This document shows, in pieces, positions 7,552 to 16,843 of a stretch of DNA of 64,000 bases (the stretch's first letter is position 1; each line of letters begins with the position of its first letter). The notes under the pieces were generated by a model, which saw only the letters and a list, made by a program, of their open reading frames with translations, was not told where the DNA came from and searched no databases. Made by a program: the position numbers and the translations under genes. The stretch lies in the NCBI RefSeq assembly GCF_042675965.1, contig NZ_JBHTKJ010000065.1, positions 1 through 64,000 of the forward strand, written 5' to 3'. This stretch comes from Virgibacillus_R byunsanensis (GTDB lineage Bacteria > Bacillota > Bacilli > Bacillales > Amphibacillaceae).

Positions 7552-10308
7552 CTATTCTAATTCACTTAAACGACTTTCAATTTCTGACATTATTTCTCCA
7601 GCTCGTTCCCATTCTCCGTCAGAAAGAGCATTCTGATAAGAACTAAATAAATCGGAAAGCTCCTGCAGAGATTCTTCTGCATTTAAAATCGGCTGGGTTG
7701 GATCTTCAGGTTCTTCCGTTTCTTCACCAGTTTCTTCATCCGGAATATCTGGAACTGTCAAATCATCATCAATTCGTCCTGCACTTAAATCAATTATCTT
7801 TTCAAGTGCTTCATCAAACGTTCTTTCCATGACGATATAATTTTCATAAGCTATTACCACCCGTTGTACTTCAGGCAATGAAGTCGTATTGGATGATTCA
7901 ATATAAATCGGTTCAACATACATAACCGTATCTTCTATTGGAATAGCCAGTAGATTACCACGTATAACTTGTGAGCCACCTTGCGACCAAAGGTTCAGTT
8001 GTTCAGAAATTTCACTGCTCTGATTGATTCTATTTTCAATCTGTTGCGGGCCGTAAACATTTGTCTGTTTTGGAAAACGGTAGACAAATAGCTCACCATA
8101 GTTTTCCCCGTCATTACGAACACCCATCCACGAAATCATATTTTGCCGATTGTTTGGTGTGAACGGCGTCATCAGAATAAATTCTTCCTCATCACTTTCA
8201 GGTAATTTCATCGTTATATAATAAGGTTCCATTTGAATATCTTCGTTAAAATATTTTTCTGTTGGGATCTGCCAAATATCTTCCCTATTATAGAATACTT
8301 CTAGATTATCCATATGATACGTACGATACATATCTGCCTGAATCGAGAATAGATTTTCAGGGTAACGGAAGTGTGCTTGCACATCCTCTGGCACCTCTTC
8401 TGTAAATAAATCCGGGAACATATTCTGGTACGTTTGCAGAACTGGATCGTCTGGTTGTACAACATAGTAATCGACTTCACCAGTGTAAGCATCAACAACA
8501 ACTTTAACTGAGTTTCTAACATAACTGTTGTCTCCTTGATAAGGTTCCGCATAAGGATAACGTTCAGCAGTTAAATAGGCATCAATGATCCAGGCAAGAC
8601 TTCCATCATCACGAACAAATATATACGGATCGGTATCATAGTCGAAAAATGGTGCGATCCTATTTACGCGATCCATAATGTTTCGTGTAGCTAGTAATTG
8701 ACTGTCACCTGAGACCTGATCAGATATAAGCATTCGGAAGGAACCTTCATTAAGTGCAAATAGGAGCCTATTTATTCCAGCTAATGGAATACCAGTATCT
8801 GCATCAAACCGAGATGATACGTTTTGATCACCTGACGGATAATCAAATTCATCTACCTTACTATTGACAATTACATTCTGAGAATTTTCTTCCCCGAAAT
8901 AAATCTGTGGCCGTTCAATATCTAATACTCCCTCAGGCGGAAGATCCTCCATCATATATTCCGGTTGTCCTTGTGCAGTTACTTTATTAACATGACTCAT
9001 AGCTATACCATATCCATGTGTATATCTCAGGTTTTGGTTAACCCATGTTTTTGCTTGGGATGGAAGGTCATTTGTATTTAATTCCCTTGCACCAACAAAA
9101 ACTTGTTCATAGTTTCCATCAATTTCATACCTGTCGATATCGATATCATTAAATTCATAATACGTACGGAATGTCTGAATTTGATTGTACACTTCCAGTA
9201 ATGGTCTTACATCATTAATTCGTATATTATCAATTGTCATCTCATTACGTTCTACCATATCCTCATCTAACGAATAGTTACCAGGATGATCTTTCTCCTC
9301 AATTTGACCAAGCTCATAAGCATCTCTCGTATAGGATAAGTTATGTTCTAAATAAGGAGTTTCTTTAGAAAATTCATTAGGTGATACGATATAATTCTGT
9401 ACGACAACAGATGCCAATTGACCGACAATTATCAACGCTACATAGGCAATAATAGGAGTTGCCATTGCCTCTACCCTTCTTCGGTTCAAAGCTATAATCA
9501 TCCAAACAGTTCCAATTATCGCTGCTGCAGCTAAGACATAAGCCTTAGGAATATTGATAAGCTGATCTGTATAACTTAAACCGTGAACCACACTTTCCTG
9601 AAAGATGTTTACCTGATTCGTTAACAATGTATCATATGGATCAAGTAGATGCGTACATGCTAAAAGTAAACCGATAATTCCGAGTGTTACACCCATATGT
9701 AACTGGGCTGATCTGCTGGAGCGGTACATATTAAATACAGAATAAGCTCCGATCTCCAGAAGCAAAATAAAAATACTTAAACCCAGTAACAGGTTCACAA
9801 TAAATTTTAAAAAGGGCAATACAAACACGTAAAAAGAAATATCCAAGTTAAAATACGGGTCTGTTTCACCAAAAGAAGCATGGTTTAATAGTTTTAGTGC
9901 AGACTCCCAACCAATCCCCTGTACAACGGAGCTGCCAATAGCTCCAACAAAGATTGCAACAACCGCTATTATAGCAGTGCTCTTTTTACGGCTTAACATA
10001 ATAGGTGGCAGCTGATGCCCGTCAAAATGACCAAGATATGAGCGCCTGATCCACCAAAGTGTGAAATAAGTAACTACTAAAAATAGTAGAAAGCCGATTA
10101 CTCCAAGCACTATCTTACTACTAAAAATAGTTATAAATACTTCCCCAAATTCAAGGGAGTTCATCCATATGTAGTCGGTAAACCATTGGGATGCAATTAA
10201 TCCTACAATTAACAAAAGGATTATAAATCCAATTGCAAAGCCAATTGGCTTCAATCTCTTTTTCCATTTTTTTATCTGTTCTTCCGATACATTTTCACCA
10301 AAATCCAT
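7552..10308 (-). CDS. UPF0182 family large membrane protein
   Basis: Protein of 918 residues in the UPF0182 family (COG1615), which occurs in many Gram-positives and cyanobacteria and has no assigned function. The N-terminal third carries about seven transmembrane segments (roughly residues 18-290), followed by a large extracytoplasmic region that includes the family words RYTHGYGIAMS, PQIYFGE and QQIENRINQ. The last 80 residues are acidic and low-complexity (EETGEETEEPEDP) and end in a predicted helix. Ribosome binding site AAGGGGGA precedes the ATG. It is a single-gene unit with a terminator at 7437-7480. Length and motif order match complete family members. A role in the cell envelope is inference from topology. 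Confidence 0.85.
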   Translation of the reverse strand: MDFGENVSEEQIKKWKKRLKPIGFAIGFIILLLIVGLIASQWFTDYIWMNSLEFGEVFITIFSSKIVLGVIGFLLFLVVTYFTLWWIRRSYLGHFDGHQLPPIMLSRKKSTAIIAVVAIFVGAIGSSVVQGIGWESALKLLNHASFGETDPYFNLDISFYVFVLPFLKFIVNLLLGLSIFILLLEIGAYSVFNMYRSSRSAQLHMGVTLGIIGLLLACTHLLDPYDTLLTNQVNIFQESVVHGLSYTDQLINIPKAYVLAAAAIIGTVWMIIALNRRRVEAMATPIIAYVALIIVGQLASVVVQNYIVSPNEFSKETPYLEHNLSYTRDAYELGQIEEKDHPGNYSLDEDMVERNEMTIDNIRINDVRPLLEVYNQIQTFRTYYEFNDIDIDRYEIDGNYEQVFVGARELNTNDLPSQAKTWVNQNLRYTHGYGIAMSHVNKVTAQGQPEYMMEDLPPEGVLDIERPQIYFGEENSQNVIVNSKVDEFDYPSGDQNVSSRFDADTGIPLAGINRLLFALNEGSFRMLISDQVSGDSQLLATRNIMDRVNRIAPFFDYDTDPYIFVRDDGSLAWIIDAYLTAERYPYAEPYQGDNSYVRNSVKVVVDAYTGEVDYYVVQPDDPVLQTYQNMFPDLFTEEVPEDVQAHFRYPENLFSIQADMYRTYHMDNLEVFYNREDIWQIPTEKYFNEDIQMEPYYITMKLPESDEEEFILMTPFTPNNRQNMISWMGVRNDGENYGELFVYRFPKQTNVYGPQQIENRINQSSEISEQLNLWSQGGSQVIRGNLLAIPIEDTVMYVEPIYIESSNTTSLPEVQRVVIAYENYIVMERTFDEALEKIIDLSAGRIDDDLTVPDIPDEETGEETEEPEDPTQPILNAEESLQELSDLFSSYQNALSDGEWERAGEIMSEIESRLSELE

Positions 10309-10427
10309 GTTTGTCCCCCTACTATTCTTTCATGTTATTCTATACTATGATATCAGATATATAGCTTTCTTTCTTCTCTTACGTACGTTCACGTAAGAAT
10401 AAAGTTTCAGGTAAGACAAAAAAAGCG

Positions 10428-10545
10428 CAAGTGCCTTGAAAGACACGACAAGCATAAGCAGGTCGCGTAGTGTGGATGCCTTTGCCACACGGAGTCGAAC
10501 TGCTTATGTCTCGAGTGTCTAGGCGCTGAAGCTGAACGTGGCTGA
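10428..10545. repeat. Intergenic structured repeat
   Basis: The stretch opens with AAAAGCGCAAGTGCCTTGAAAG and ends with GTGTCTAGGCGCTGAAGCTG, whose arms are inverted (AAGTGCCTTG..., ...TAGGCGCT). An inner hairpin brackets CGACAAGCATAAGCAG and CTGCTTATGTCTCGAG. It looks like a long cruciform of a type scattered through genomes of this group. The gap 10309-10644 holds only this element and a terminator. Confidence 0.55.
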
Positions 10546-10596
10546 TTCTGTAAATAAATATACATAACTTTCAAGCTATACATTCATTACTCACAA

Positions 10597-10631
10597 AAAA
10601 TCCCGAGTCTTTGATTCTTTCAGACCCAGGT
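10597..10631 (-). terminator. Terminator of the XRE-cupin gene
   Basis: On the minus strand CCTGGGTCT and AGACTCGGG pair, partly by G-U, around an 11-base loop, and ATTTTTTG follows. It lies just past the stop codon of the regulator at 10645. Confidence 0.7.
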
Positions 10632-10644
10632 TTCATATCTTACT

Positions 10645-11208
10645 TTAATACGTGTCTTCTATAAAAATGGTTAATACTTTGGCACCTTTATTATCCACCG
10701 GTACAAATAGATGGGGATTTTTGCCCTTAAAATAAGCAGTGTCTCCCTGCTCCATATGACGCTTTTCACCATCATAAAGCAGACTGATTGACCCTTCTAA
10801 AATATAGATGAATTCATCCTGAGAATGGGTGTATGGCTCGACACGCTGATTCGTATCTTTCGGTGTTACATGCACAATGGTTGGTTCGATACTGGAAAAA
10901 CGGGATCTATTTGCAAGTAGTTCAAATGAGTAGCCCATATTCTCATCACCAACTTTGAACTGTCTATCCGTTTTCGCTAGCACCATCAGATCTGTTTCTG
11001 GATGGCCATCCAGCACCCAAGAAAGAGGTACATCCAATGACTCGCATATTTTAGAAAGGGTGGCCACTGCTGAAGATGTTTGGCCATTTTCAATTTTAGA
11101 TAGTAAGCTTTTAGAAATACCACATTCATCTGCTATTTGCTGCTGTGTTTTTTTGTTGCGTAAGCGGGCTTCTTTAAATTTCTGCCCAATGTGTTGTATG
11201 TCTATCAC
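10645..11208 (-). CDS. XRE-family regulator with cupin domain
   Basis: Transcription factor of 187 residues. An N-terminal helix-turn-helix of the Cro/CI type (about residues 10-62; QQQIADECGISKSLLSKIE) is joined to a C-terminal cupin barrel (about 110-185; HSQDEFIYILEGSI, GDTAYF, NPH), the layout of MetR/PuuR-like metabolic regulators that bind a small ligand. The frame is open for 23 codons further upstream, but a consensus promoter at 11249-11277 would lie inside that stretch, and AAAGGGG precedes the GTG at 11208, so that start is preferred. It is divergent from nothing; the upstream gene (HMG-CoA lyase) is transcribed in the same direction. Its target may be itself or neighbouring catabolic genes; this is not shown. 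Confidence 0.8.
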   Translation of the reverse strand: MIDIQHIGQKFKEARLRNKKTQQQIADECGISKSLLSKIENGQTSSAVATLSKICESLDVPLSWVLDGHPETDLMVLAKTDRQFKVGDENMGYSFELLANRSRFSSIEPTIVHVTPKDTNQRVEPYTHSQDEFIYILEGSISLLYDGEKRHMEQGDTAYFKGKNPHLFVPVDNKGAKVLTIFIEDTY

Positions 11209-11248
11209 AATCTTCCCCTTTCCCCTCCGTACAGTCCAAGTGTTTACT

Positions 11249-11277
11249 ATAATAGAATAGTACGTTAAATCCGTCAA
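11249..11277 (-). promoter_or_regulatory. Sigma-A promoter of XRE-cupin gene
   Basis: Read on the minus strand, TTGACG (11277-11272) and TATTAT (11254-11249) are separated by 17 bases. It lies about 40 bases before the preferred GTG start and fixes that choice. Confidence 0.75.
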
Positions 11278-11299
11278 GAATAGGGGTAGGAAATAATAA

Positions 11300-12205
11300 C
11301 TATTGCTGAGCTGCTGCGTAAGTCATTGACTTACTTGGTAGGGTCTTTCCCAACTTGCTCTGCATGAAAAAGGCAGCTTTCTGCATGTCACCTTCCTGTA
11401 TACCTGTTTTAATACCCATGCCATGTAACAGATAAAGCACATCGTTTGTCGCAACGTTGCCAGCTGCACCAGGGGCGTATGGACAGCCTCCAAGCCCTCC
11501 TACTGAGCTGTCAAAGCGAGTGATTCCATATTTAAGCGAAGTCAAGATGTTCGCAATTGCCATTCCTCTTGTATCGTGGTAATGCATGATGATTCTTTCT
11601 TTTGGATACCTATTTAATATTTCCTCGAGCAATTGTTCTACCTGAGATGGAACGGCAGTCCCAATCGTATCACCCAGCGATACATCATCAACTCCAGCTT
11701 TAAATAAATGATCACAAACTTCCATTACTTTTTCTGGTAATATTTTCCCTTCAAATGGACAATCAAACACGGTAGAAATATAACCAGTTACATGCTTACC
11801 AGCTTTTTTCGCTTCACCAACTACTTCCCCAAGTACAGGATACGTCTCGGAGATTGTTTTATTAATGTTCTTTTTATTATGCATCTCACTTGCAGACATG
11901 AAAATGGATGCACCATCAATACCCGCGTCTAAAGCTAGTTCCAACCCTTTCATGTTCGGGATAAGCGCGGAATAACGGACATTTGGCTTACGCTTAATTC
12001 CCTTTCCGACTTCATAAGCATCTGATAATTGTGGAATCCATTTTGGATGAACAAATGATGAATACTCTATTTCTTTTATACCCGAATCAGATAGCATATC
12101 AATAAATGCAATCTTATCCTCCGTCGTGACTTGTTTCTTCTCATTTTGCAGACCATCACGAGGTCCAACTTCTTTTATCTGAACAAATTTTGGTCGACTC
12201 GCCAT
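11300..12205 (-). CDS. mvaB: Hydroxymethylglutaryl-CoA lyase
   Basis: Cleaves HMG-CoA to acetyl-CoA and acetoacetate in leucine/isovalerate breakdown; cytosolic, 301 residues, typical length. The TIM-barrel HMGL-like fold is marked by EVGPRDGLQNE at the N-terminus (metal-binding Asp and catalytic Arg), the DTIG motif near residue 194, HYHDTRGMA (metal-binding His pair) and the family signature SVGGLGGCPYAPGA, which holds the active-site Cys. Ribosome binding site AGGAGGGG precedes the ATG. No other leucine-degradation genes are adjacent, which is unusual because it often sits with methylcrotonyl-CoA carboxylase; a role with related acyl-CoA substrates remains possible. Confidence 0.88.
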   Translation of the reverse strand: MASRPKFVQIKEVGPRDGLQNEKKQVTTEDKIAFIDMLSDSGIKEIEYSSFVHPKWIPQLSDAYEVGKGIKRKPNVRYSALIPNMKGLELALDAGIDGASIFMSASEMHNKKNINKTISETYPVLGEVVGEAKKAGKHVTGYISTVFDCPFEGKILPEKVMEVCDHLFKAGVDDVSLGDTIGTAVPSQVEQLLEEILNRYPKERIIMHYHDTRGMAIANILTSLKYGITRFDSSVGGLGGCPYAPGAAGNVATNDVLYLLHGMGIKTGIQEGDMQKAAFFMQSKLGKTLPSKSMTYAAAQQ

Positions 12206-12421
12206 CTTTTTCCCCTCCTGTTCGTTATGAAAAAATGAATTAAAAAGCTGAAAAAGATTTCTCGAAAATGAATGCGCTTTCAGTTCGTTAAAAATATATA
12301 TTTGCTTCTACTATACCTTACCCTATTTTATAGATATTCAATCGTGTTTCCTTTTATTCAACATTGTTGAATATACTATATAATAAATATTCCGAAAATG
12401 TCAACTAATACTAGTTGAAGT

Positions 12422-12459
12422 GTGAAATGGTACCCCAAGTTTTTTGGGGTACCATTTCA
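12422..12459. terminator. Perfect palindrome hairpin after VOC gene
   Basis: TGAAATGGTACCCCA is perfectly repeated inverted (TGGGGTACCATTTCA) around a short loop directly after the stop of the VOC gene. It lacks a clear U-run on the minus strand, so termination is probable but may be inefficient. Confidence 0.55.
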
Positions 12460-12460
12460 T

Positions 12461-12859
12461 TTAATAAACCATGTCAGGATTATGATAGTACTTAAACTCC
12501 AGTAAATTGTTTGCTGGATCAACCAGAAAAAATGTCATGTGTTCTTCTTTTTTCCCTTCAAACCGTACCATTGGGGTTTTAAAAAATGAAAGTTCATCAC
12601 GAATTGCAGATTCTAATGCTTGATCATATTCTCCCTTTTCTAAAAACGTAATACCATAGTGACGAGGGTACATGTTAGGGGCTTCATCTACTTCGTCAGG
12701 ACTTAAATGACATACGACTTGATCTCCAAAAAAATCAAACGTTACACGGTCATCATATCTTCTAGCAAGCTTGCATCCTAATTTTTCATAAAAATCTACT
12801 GTTTCATTTAACTCCTTGCATGGAATTGCCAAATGAAACACTTTATTTGTTTGTCGCAT
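12461..12859 (-). CDS. VOC family (glyoxalase/bleomycin-resistance fold) protein
   Basis: Protein of 132 residues with the vicinal oxygen chelate fold, seen in FHLAIPCKELNETVDFYEKLG at the N-terminus and in NLLEFKYY near the C-terminus, which supplies the usual metal-binding Glu; a His in FHLAIP is the matching first ligand. The ATG at 12859 follows GAGGAGG and is preferred to an in-frame TTG that overlaps that site. It lies 26 bases downstream of comA, so it is probably the last gene of the sulfolactate operon. Whether it is a dioxygenase, lyase or epimerase is open. Confidence 0.75.
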   Translation of the reverse strand: MRQTNKVFHLAIPCKELNETVDFYEKLGCKLARRYDDRVTFDFFGDQVVCHLSPDEVDEAPNMYPRHYGITFLEKGEYDQALESAIRDELSFFKTPMVRFEGKKEEHMTFFLVDPANNLLEFKYYHNPDMVY

Positions 12860-12885
12860 TTTATTCCTCCTCAAAAATTATCCAA

Positions 12886-13644
12886 TTACTGATGAAATGT
12901 ATCAGATCGCAATCCTAACCGTAACGTCTCTAGTGAAATGACATCTGATAAAGCTATGTTGGCAAGATTAACGTTTGGTCCCACTTGCTGAATAAAAAAG
13001 GTTTGCATTTTCTTAGTTGGCGCCTCAAAAATAAGTCTTTCAAAAGGAATACCAGAGTTAGTCAATTGATCAAAGATATCCATCCGAATATCTCCATCTT
13101 CGGAGCACATTCCACTCGTGCCGCTCTCTCTTGCTTCGGTAATTACTTTTGTTGCACCAGCCTCGATATCCTCATAAATGTTTGACAGCCATTCAGAAGA
13201 ATCCTGAATATTTGCCGTTTGAGGGTCTTTGTTACCTACCTCACTAAAAACGGTAAATTCGCGTGAGAAATCGGTAATAAATTTAGCTTTACTATGATTT
13301 GAAATAGAAAGTGTTCCATTAGAAATTTCTACATACTTACATTTATATTTTTTACAATACAGATAAAACTTTTCTATTTTATCCTGACTAAGAAATTTTT
13401 CAAAAAGTGTACCTCCGAAAAAAAAGTCGATTTCATTATTTTTTAGGTACTCTAATTTCCGTTCCAAATAGGTGGTTACCAGGGAAGTCCCCCATCCAAA
13501 CTTAATTACGTCAATATAGTCACTGGAACTATCAATTGTATCCATAAATAATTGAAGTGGTGCACCATTATCGATCAATATAGTTAATCCATTTTCTCTG
13601 GGTTTCTTCTCCCTGGCAGGCAGTATTAACTCCGTTTCTTTCAT
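12886..13644 (-). CDS. comA: Phosphosulfolactate synthase (ComA)
   Basis: Adds sulfite to phosphoenolpyruvate to give (2R)-phospho-3-sulfolactate. The protein is 252 residues, close to B. subtilis YitD, and shows the TIM-barrel words VIKFGWGTSLV (substrate-binding Lys), FFFGGTLFE, EISNGT and EARESGTSGMCSE. In Bacillus the pathway makes sulfolactate, a major compound of the spore core. The start codon overlaps the stop of comB by four bases (ATGA), so the two are translationally coupled. The nearby sulfate assimilation operon could supply sulfite. Confidence 0.88.
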   Translation of the reverse strand: MKETELILPAREKKPRENGLTILIDNGAPLQLFMDTIDSSSDYIDVIKFGWGTSLVTTYLERKLEYLKNNEIDFFFGGTLFEKFLSQDKIEKFYLYCKKYKCKYVEISNGTLSISNHSKAKFITDFSREFTVFSEVGNKDPQTANIQDSSEWLSNIYEDIEAGATKVITEARESGTSGMCSEDGDIRMDIFDQLTNSGIPFERLIFEAPTKKMQTFFIQQVGPNVNLANIALSDVISLETLRLGLRSDTFHQ

Positions 13645-14333
13645 ACATAGACCCTCACAATCATTGGAATTTCACCAGTCTTACTCACTTTCATAACGAA
13701 ATCTGAATGAAGTCTTTTTATACAATAAAAAATATCTTCAACTATAAACGCATCATTACTAGTATCAAAAAACTTTTCAGCTACGTGAGATTTCTTTACT
13801 CTTTCAATTACATCAGCTTCTGAAACAAGATTGGTATCTTCTATTCTATTTTTTATATACTCCGCACAAGCAAGATCATCATCACCACTCGGATGGGTTG
13901 CCATAATCTGAACCAACGTCTCTTTTTCATTAGTCATGTTTTCTCGAATAAAATCAGCCGTTTTTCTGGCATTCGTAAGCCCCGTGACAAATATATGATC
14001 AGAGGACAAACTTCTTAACGCCCCCCTTACCCCGTTCGTCGTTTTTAAGACGAGTGTTTTCCCACTAAGGTCCGTTTGCTGGATTCGATATGGAGAGTTT
14101 TCTAAATCAAACCCCTTAATCGCTAATCCATCAATTTCTCCTGCTAAAAGATATGTCGGATTTGCTTTCTTGATCAAAATTGCTTGTTCTACCGTTTCGG
14201 CAAGAAATATACGCTTTGCTCCTTGTAAAAAGGCATAGTGAGCCACTGTAAATGCTCGAATAACATCAATTACAATCGTGATGTCTGCACGAACTGTCGG
14301 GGTATCGCTGCCTTGATCAATCTTTATCTCCAT
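13641..14333 (-). CDS. comB: 2-phosphosulfolactate phosphatase (ComB)
   Basis: Dephosphorylates 2-phosphosulfolactate to sulfolactate, the step after ComA. The protein is 230 residues and shows ComB family motifs: VIDVIRAFTVAHYAF (Asp nucleophile region) near residue 26, LAGEIDGLAIKGFDLENSP in the middle, and TTNGVRG with THPSGDDDLACAEYI later, with the acidic residues expected for Mg binding. The ATG at 14333 follows AGGAG and gives the usual N-terminus; an upstream in-frame start is less likely. First gene of comB-comA-VOC. Homologue of B. subtilis YitC. Confidence 0.87.
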   Translation of the reverse strand: MEIKIDQGSDTPTVRADITIVIDVIRAFTVAHYAFLQGAKRIFLAETVEQAILIKKANPTYLLAGEIDGLAIKGFDLENSPYRIQQTDLSGKTLVLKTTNGVRGALRSLSSDHIFVTGLTNARKTADFIRENMTNEKETLVQIMATHPSGDDDLACAEYIKNRIEDTNLVSEADVIERVKKSHVAEKFFDTSNDAFIVEDIFYCIKRLHSDFVMKVSKTGEIPMIVRVYV

Positions 14334-14444
14334 TTTTTTTACTCCTAACGTCAAAGAGGTCAGTTTTTAACTTGAAGGACTGTAAACAACTTACAAAAAG
14401 TATATTCGCCCAGTTTATAACTGTTACAACATTACATTACTTTC

Positions 14445-14868
14445 ATCTAGAAGCGCCCGCGCATCGCGGGTGGGTCGACGTTGCCGCCGAAAGCGGCGAA
14501 GTTAGTCGATCTTCCAAATCCGTATGAGATTCACTCCAGAGTATAAGATTCACTCTGACTTTCGCCATTATTGGCGAAAAGTCAAGTTCATCTAAAAGGA
14601 AACATGCCCCTTCATAGGGGTATGCCGACGTTGGGCCGGGAGCCCGCTTTTAGTCGGCCTTCCTTTCCTAAGCGATTCGATGTTGACTTATCAAGGAGGA
14701 TCAGGAAGCCCACTAGCAGTACGGGCGCTGGCCGATGAAAACGCCACGTCCTTGAAAAAGAAAAGCACTTTTTCTGCGTGCGATACTTTTTCAGGGAAGC
14801 TTTCCTTATCCTGTGGCATCATCGGCACTAGTACGTCCTGTACGTCGGAGCTGGACGTGACTTAAGCA
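14445..14868. repeat. GC-rich structured intergenic repeat (composite)
   Basis: This 420-base stretch is far richer in G+C than its surroundings and full of inverted words (CGCCCGCGCATCGCGGGTGGG; TTGCCGCCGAAAGCGGCGAAG; TTTCGCCATTATTGGCGAAA; GCCCCTTCATAGGGGTATG; GTACGTCCTGTACG). From about 14740 it shares CTTGAAAA, TTCTGCGTGCGATAC and GAAGCTTTCCTTATCCTG with the elements at 51207-51728 (inverted) and 63840-64000. ORFs inside it are artefacts of base composition. The gap 14355-15028 contains nothing else recognisable apart from a weak promoter-like sequence in front of cysH. Confidence 0.6.
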
Positions 14869-15028
14869 GTAAATAAATTATCCATAGGCTCCTAATTTTA
14901 TAATTTCCTAGACAACTAAAAATAGGCTCTTTCGCTTTAACAATCTGTGAATGAGTTGAATACATTGACTTTAAGGCAATAGCCCAAAACTATTCTCCTT
15001 TTACCAAACTATAAAGTAGGTGAAAAAT

Positions 15029-15739
15029 ATGGATGAAAAATTAACCTATAATCATTGGGGTGATCACGTTCATAAGCGACTTAATAATGAATTAAAAGAT
15101 TTCATGGATGTCCTTAAGTGGGCCTATCGCTTATATCAGGACAAAATCGTTTACGCCTGCAGCTTTGGTGCTGAAGGCATTGTCTTAATCGATCTTATTT
15201 ACAAGGTTAACCCAACTGCAACAGTAGTCTTTTTAGATACTGACTTACATTTTAGAGAAACCTATTCTCTCATCGAACGAATGAAGCAAAAATATCCAAA
15301 GCTTCATATAAAAATGACCGAACCAGCATTGACACTGAATCAGCAGACAGAAAAATATGGTGACAAATTGTGGGAGCATAATCCAAACCTATGTTGTCAA
15401 ATAAGAAAAACAAAACCCTTGGAACAGGAACTTTCCCATGTAGATGCTTGGATTTCAGGATTAAGACGGGAGCAGTCTATGAGTAGAAAAAACACCAACT
15501 ATGTCAATAAGGACCATAGGTTTAAGCGAGTGAAAATCTGTCCGCTCATTCACTGGACGTGGGACGATGTCTGGGAATATATAACCTTAAACAACCTACC
15601 CTACAACGAACTACATGATAAAAGCTATCCCAGTATCGGTTGTGAAATGTGTACACTCCCCGTTACCAATCAGGAAAACTTTCGATCAGGAAGATGGGCA
15701 AATTTTGAAAAAAAAGAGTGTGGACTGCACCAAGCTTAA
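15029..15739 (+). CDS. cysH: (Phospho)adenosine phosphosulfate reductase CysH
   Basis: Thioredoxin-dependent reductase producing sulfite from APS or PAPS in assimilatory sulfate reduction; cytosolic, 236 residues. The PP-loop-type nucleotide site (YACSFGAEGIVLIDL) is near residues 39-53. The Fe-S cysteines CC in NLCCQIRK and CxxC in GCEMCTLP, with the C-terminal ECGLH catalytic Cys, mark the APS-accepting, [4Fe-4S] Bacillus-type enzyme. The ATG at 15029 is correctly spaced from AGGTG; a GTG nine bases upstream is not. First gene of cysH-cysP-sat-cysC. I found no S-box or other riboswitch in the leader. Confidence 0.9.
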   Translation: MDEKLTYNHWGDHVHKRLNNELKDFMDVLKWAYRLYQDKIVYACSFGAEGIVLIDLIYKVNPTATVVFLDTDLHFRETYSLIERMKQKYPKLHIKMTEPALTLNQQTEKYGDKLWEHNPNLCCQIRKTKPLEQELSHVDAWISGLRREQSMSRKNTNYVNKDHRFKRVKICPLIHWTWDDVWEYITLNNLPYNELHDKSYPSIGCEMCTLPVTNQENFRSGRWANFEKKECGLHQA

Positions 15740-15754
15740 GTAGGGACTGTTTAT

Positions 15755-16831
15755 ATGATAACAACATTACTCGCATGTATGATTGCTTTCTTTTTTGCTA
15801 TTAATATTGGAGCAAGTGGTGCAGCGGCTTCGATGGGAATTGCATACGGATCTGGGGCAGTAAAACATAAAAAAACAGCTTTACTGATATGTGGGATTGG
15901 TGTGTTTCTCGGTGCCGCATTAGGTGGAGAAGAAGTTGTCAGAACAATAGGTTCTGAGATTGTGCCCGAGAGTATTATCTCCATTCATGTAGCCCTCATT
16001 ATCCTTAGTTCTGCATCTATATCCCTTTTTATCGCCAATCTAAGTGGCATCCCTTTATCTACGAGTGAAGTTACTGTTGGAGCCGTGGTCGGTGTCGGCA
16101 TCGCTTATCAAGTATTATTTGTAGATACACTGGTCATTATTATCATGTACTGGATCCTCATACCATTCGTTGCATTTCTATTGGCATATATCACAAATAA
16201 AGGTATTAAAAAAATCACTGTAAAATACCCTTTTCTTTTAAAAGGAAATTGGTCCAAATGTTTAGGGATAGTAGTTATTTTAACTGGTTTTTTGGAAGCA
16301 TTTTCAGCAGGGATGAATAATGTTGCAAACTCAGTTGGGCCACTGGTCGCTAGTGGAATCATCACAATTGAACAAGGAACTGTTACTGGTGGATTATTTG
16401 TTGCATTAGGAGCCTTTTTCTTAGGTGGAAAAGTAATTGAAACGAATGGTAAAAAATTAACCAATCTAAATTTATTACAGGGAAGTGCTGTCTCAGGAAT
16501 CGGAGCAACCCTCGTAATGATAGCCTCAGTCTTTGGAATCCCGGTTCCTCACACCCAAGTCACGACGTGTAGTATTTTAGGCGTTGGAGCATCTGATAAG
16601 GGAAACGATATTTGGAAAAATGCAATCGTTACAAAAGTAGTGAAAACGTGGGTTATATCCCCATTTTTCTCCCTTGTTATTTCCTATAGTTTAGTAAAAC
16701 TATTCGCAGACTTTAATGTTTCCAGAGTGGTCGTACTGGTTCTGTTTATAGCTGTTGTGTATATAGCGAGTTTGTGGGTACCCAAACAAAGCCAACACAT
16801 GTATAAAAGGAAAATGGCAATCAAAAAATAG
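15755..16831 (+). CDS. cysP: Sulfate permease CysP (PiT family)
   Basis: Membrane carrier of 358 residues with about 11 hydrophobic segments, of the PiT (inorganic phosphate transporter) family; the CysP branch imports sulfate. The two PiT signature repeats are visible, one per half: NIGASGAAASMGIAYGSG at the N-terminus and AGMNNVANSVGPLVASG at about residue 180, plus the later PVPHTQVTTCSILGVG. Position between cysH and sat is the same as in B. subtilis and supports sulfate rather than phosphate. It starts 15 bases after cysH; the ribosome binding site (AGGGA) is moderate. Confidence 0.88.
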   Translation: MITTLLACMIAFFFAINIGASGAAASMGIAYGSGAVKHKKTALLICGIGVFLGAALGGEEVVRTIGSEIVPESIISIHVALIILSSASISLFIANLSGIPLSTSEVTVGAVVGVGIAYQVLFVDTLVIIIMYWILIPFVAFLLAYITNKGIKKITVKYPFLLKGNWSKCLGIVVILTGFLEAFSAGMNNVANSVGPLVASGIITIEQGTVTGGLFVALGAFFLGGKVIETNGKKLTNLNLLQGSAVSGIGATLVMIASVFGIPVPHTQVTTCSILGVGASDKGNDIWKNAIVTKVVKTWVISPFFSLVISYSLVKLFADFNVSRVVVLVLFIAVVYIASLWVPKQSQHMYKRKMAIKK

Positions 16832-16843
16832 GAGGTAATAAAT

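Noticed and set aside
11209..11277. An N-terminal extension of the XRE-cupin regulator.
   Set aside because: A consensus promoter overlaps it, and the GTG at 11208 is better placed.
14676..14760. S-box-like words (CTTATCAAGGAGG and CTGGCCGATGAAA) upstream of cysH, suggesting a SAM riboswitch.
   Set aside because: The spacing is wrong, the P1/P4 helices cannot be drawn, and the same region matches a repeat family present elsewhere in the window.
14680..14865. A 61-codon plus-strand ORF.
   Set aside because: Inside the structured repeat; Ser/Thr/Cys-rich, without ribosome binding site or recognisable fold.
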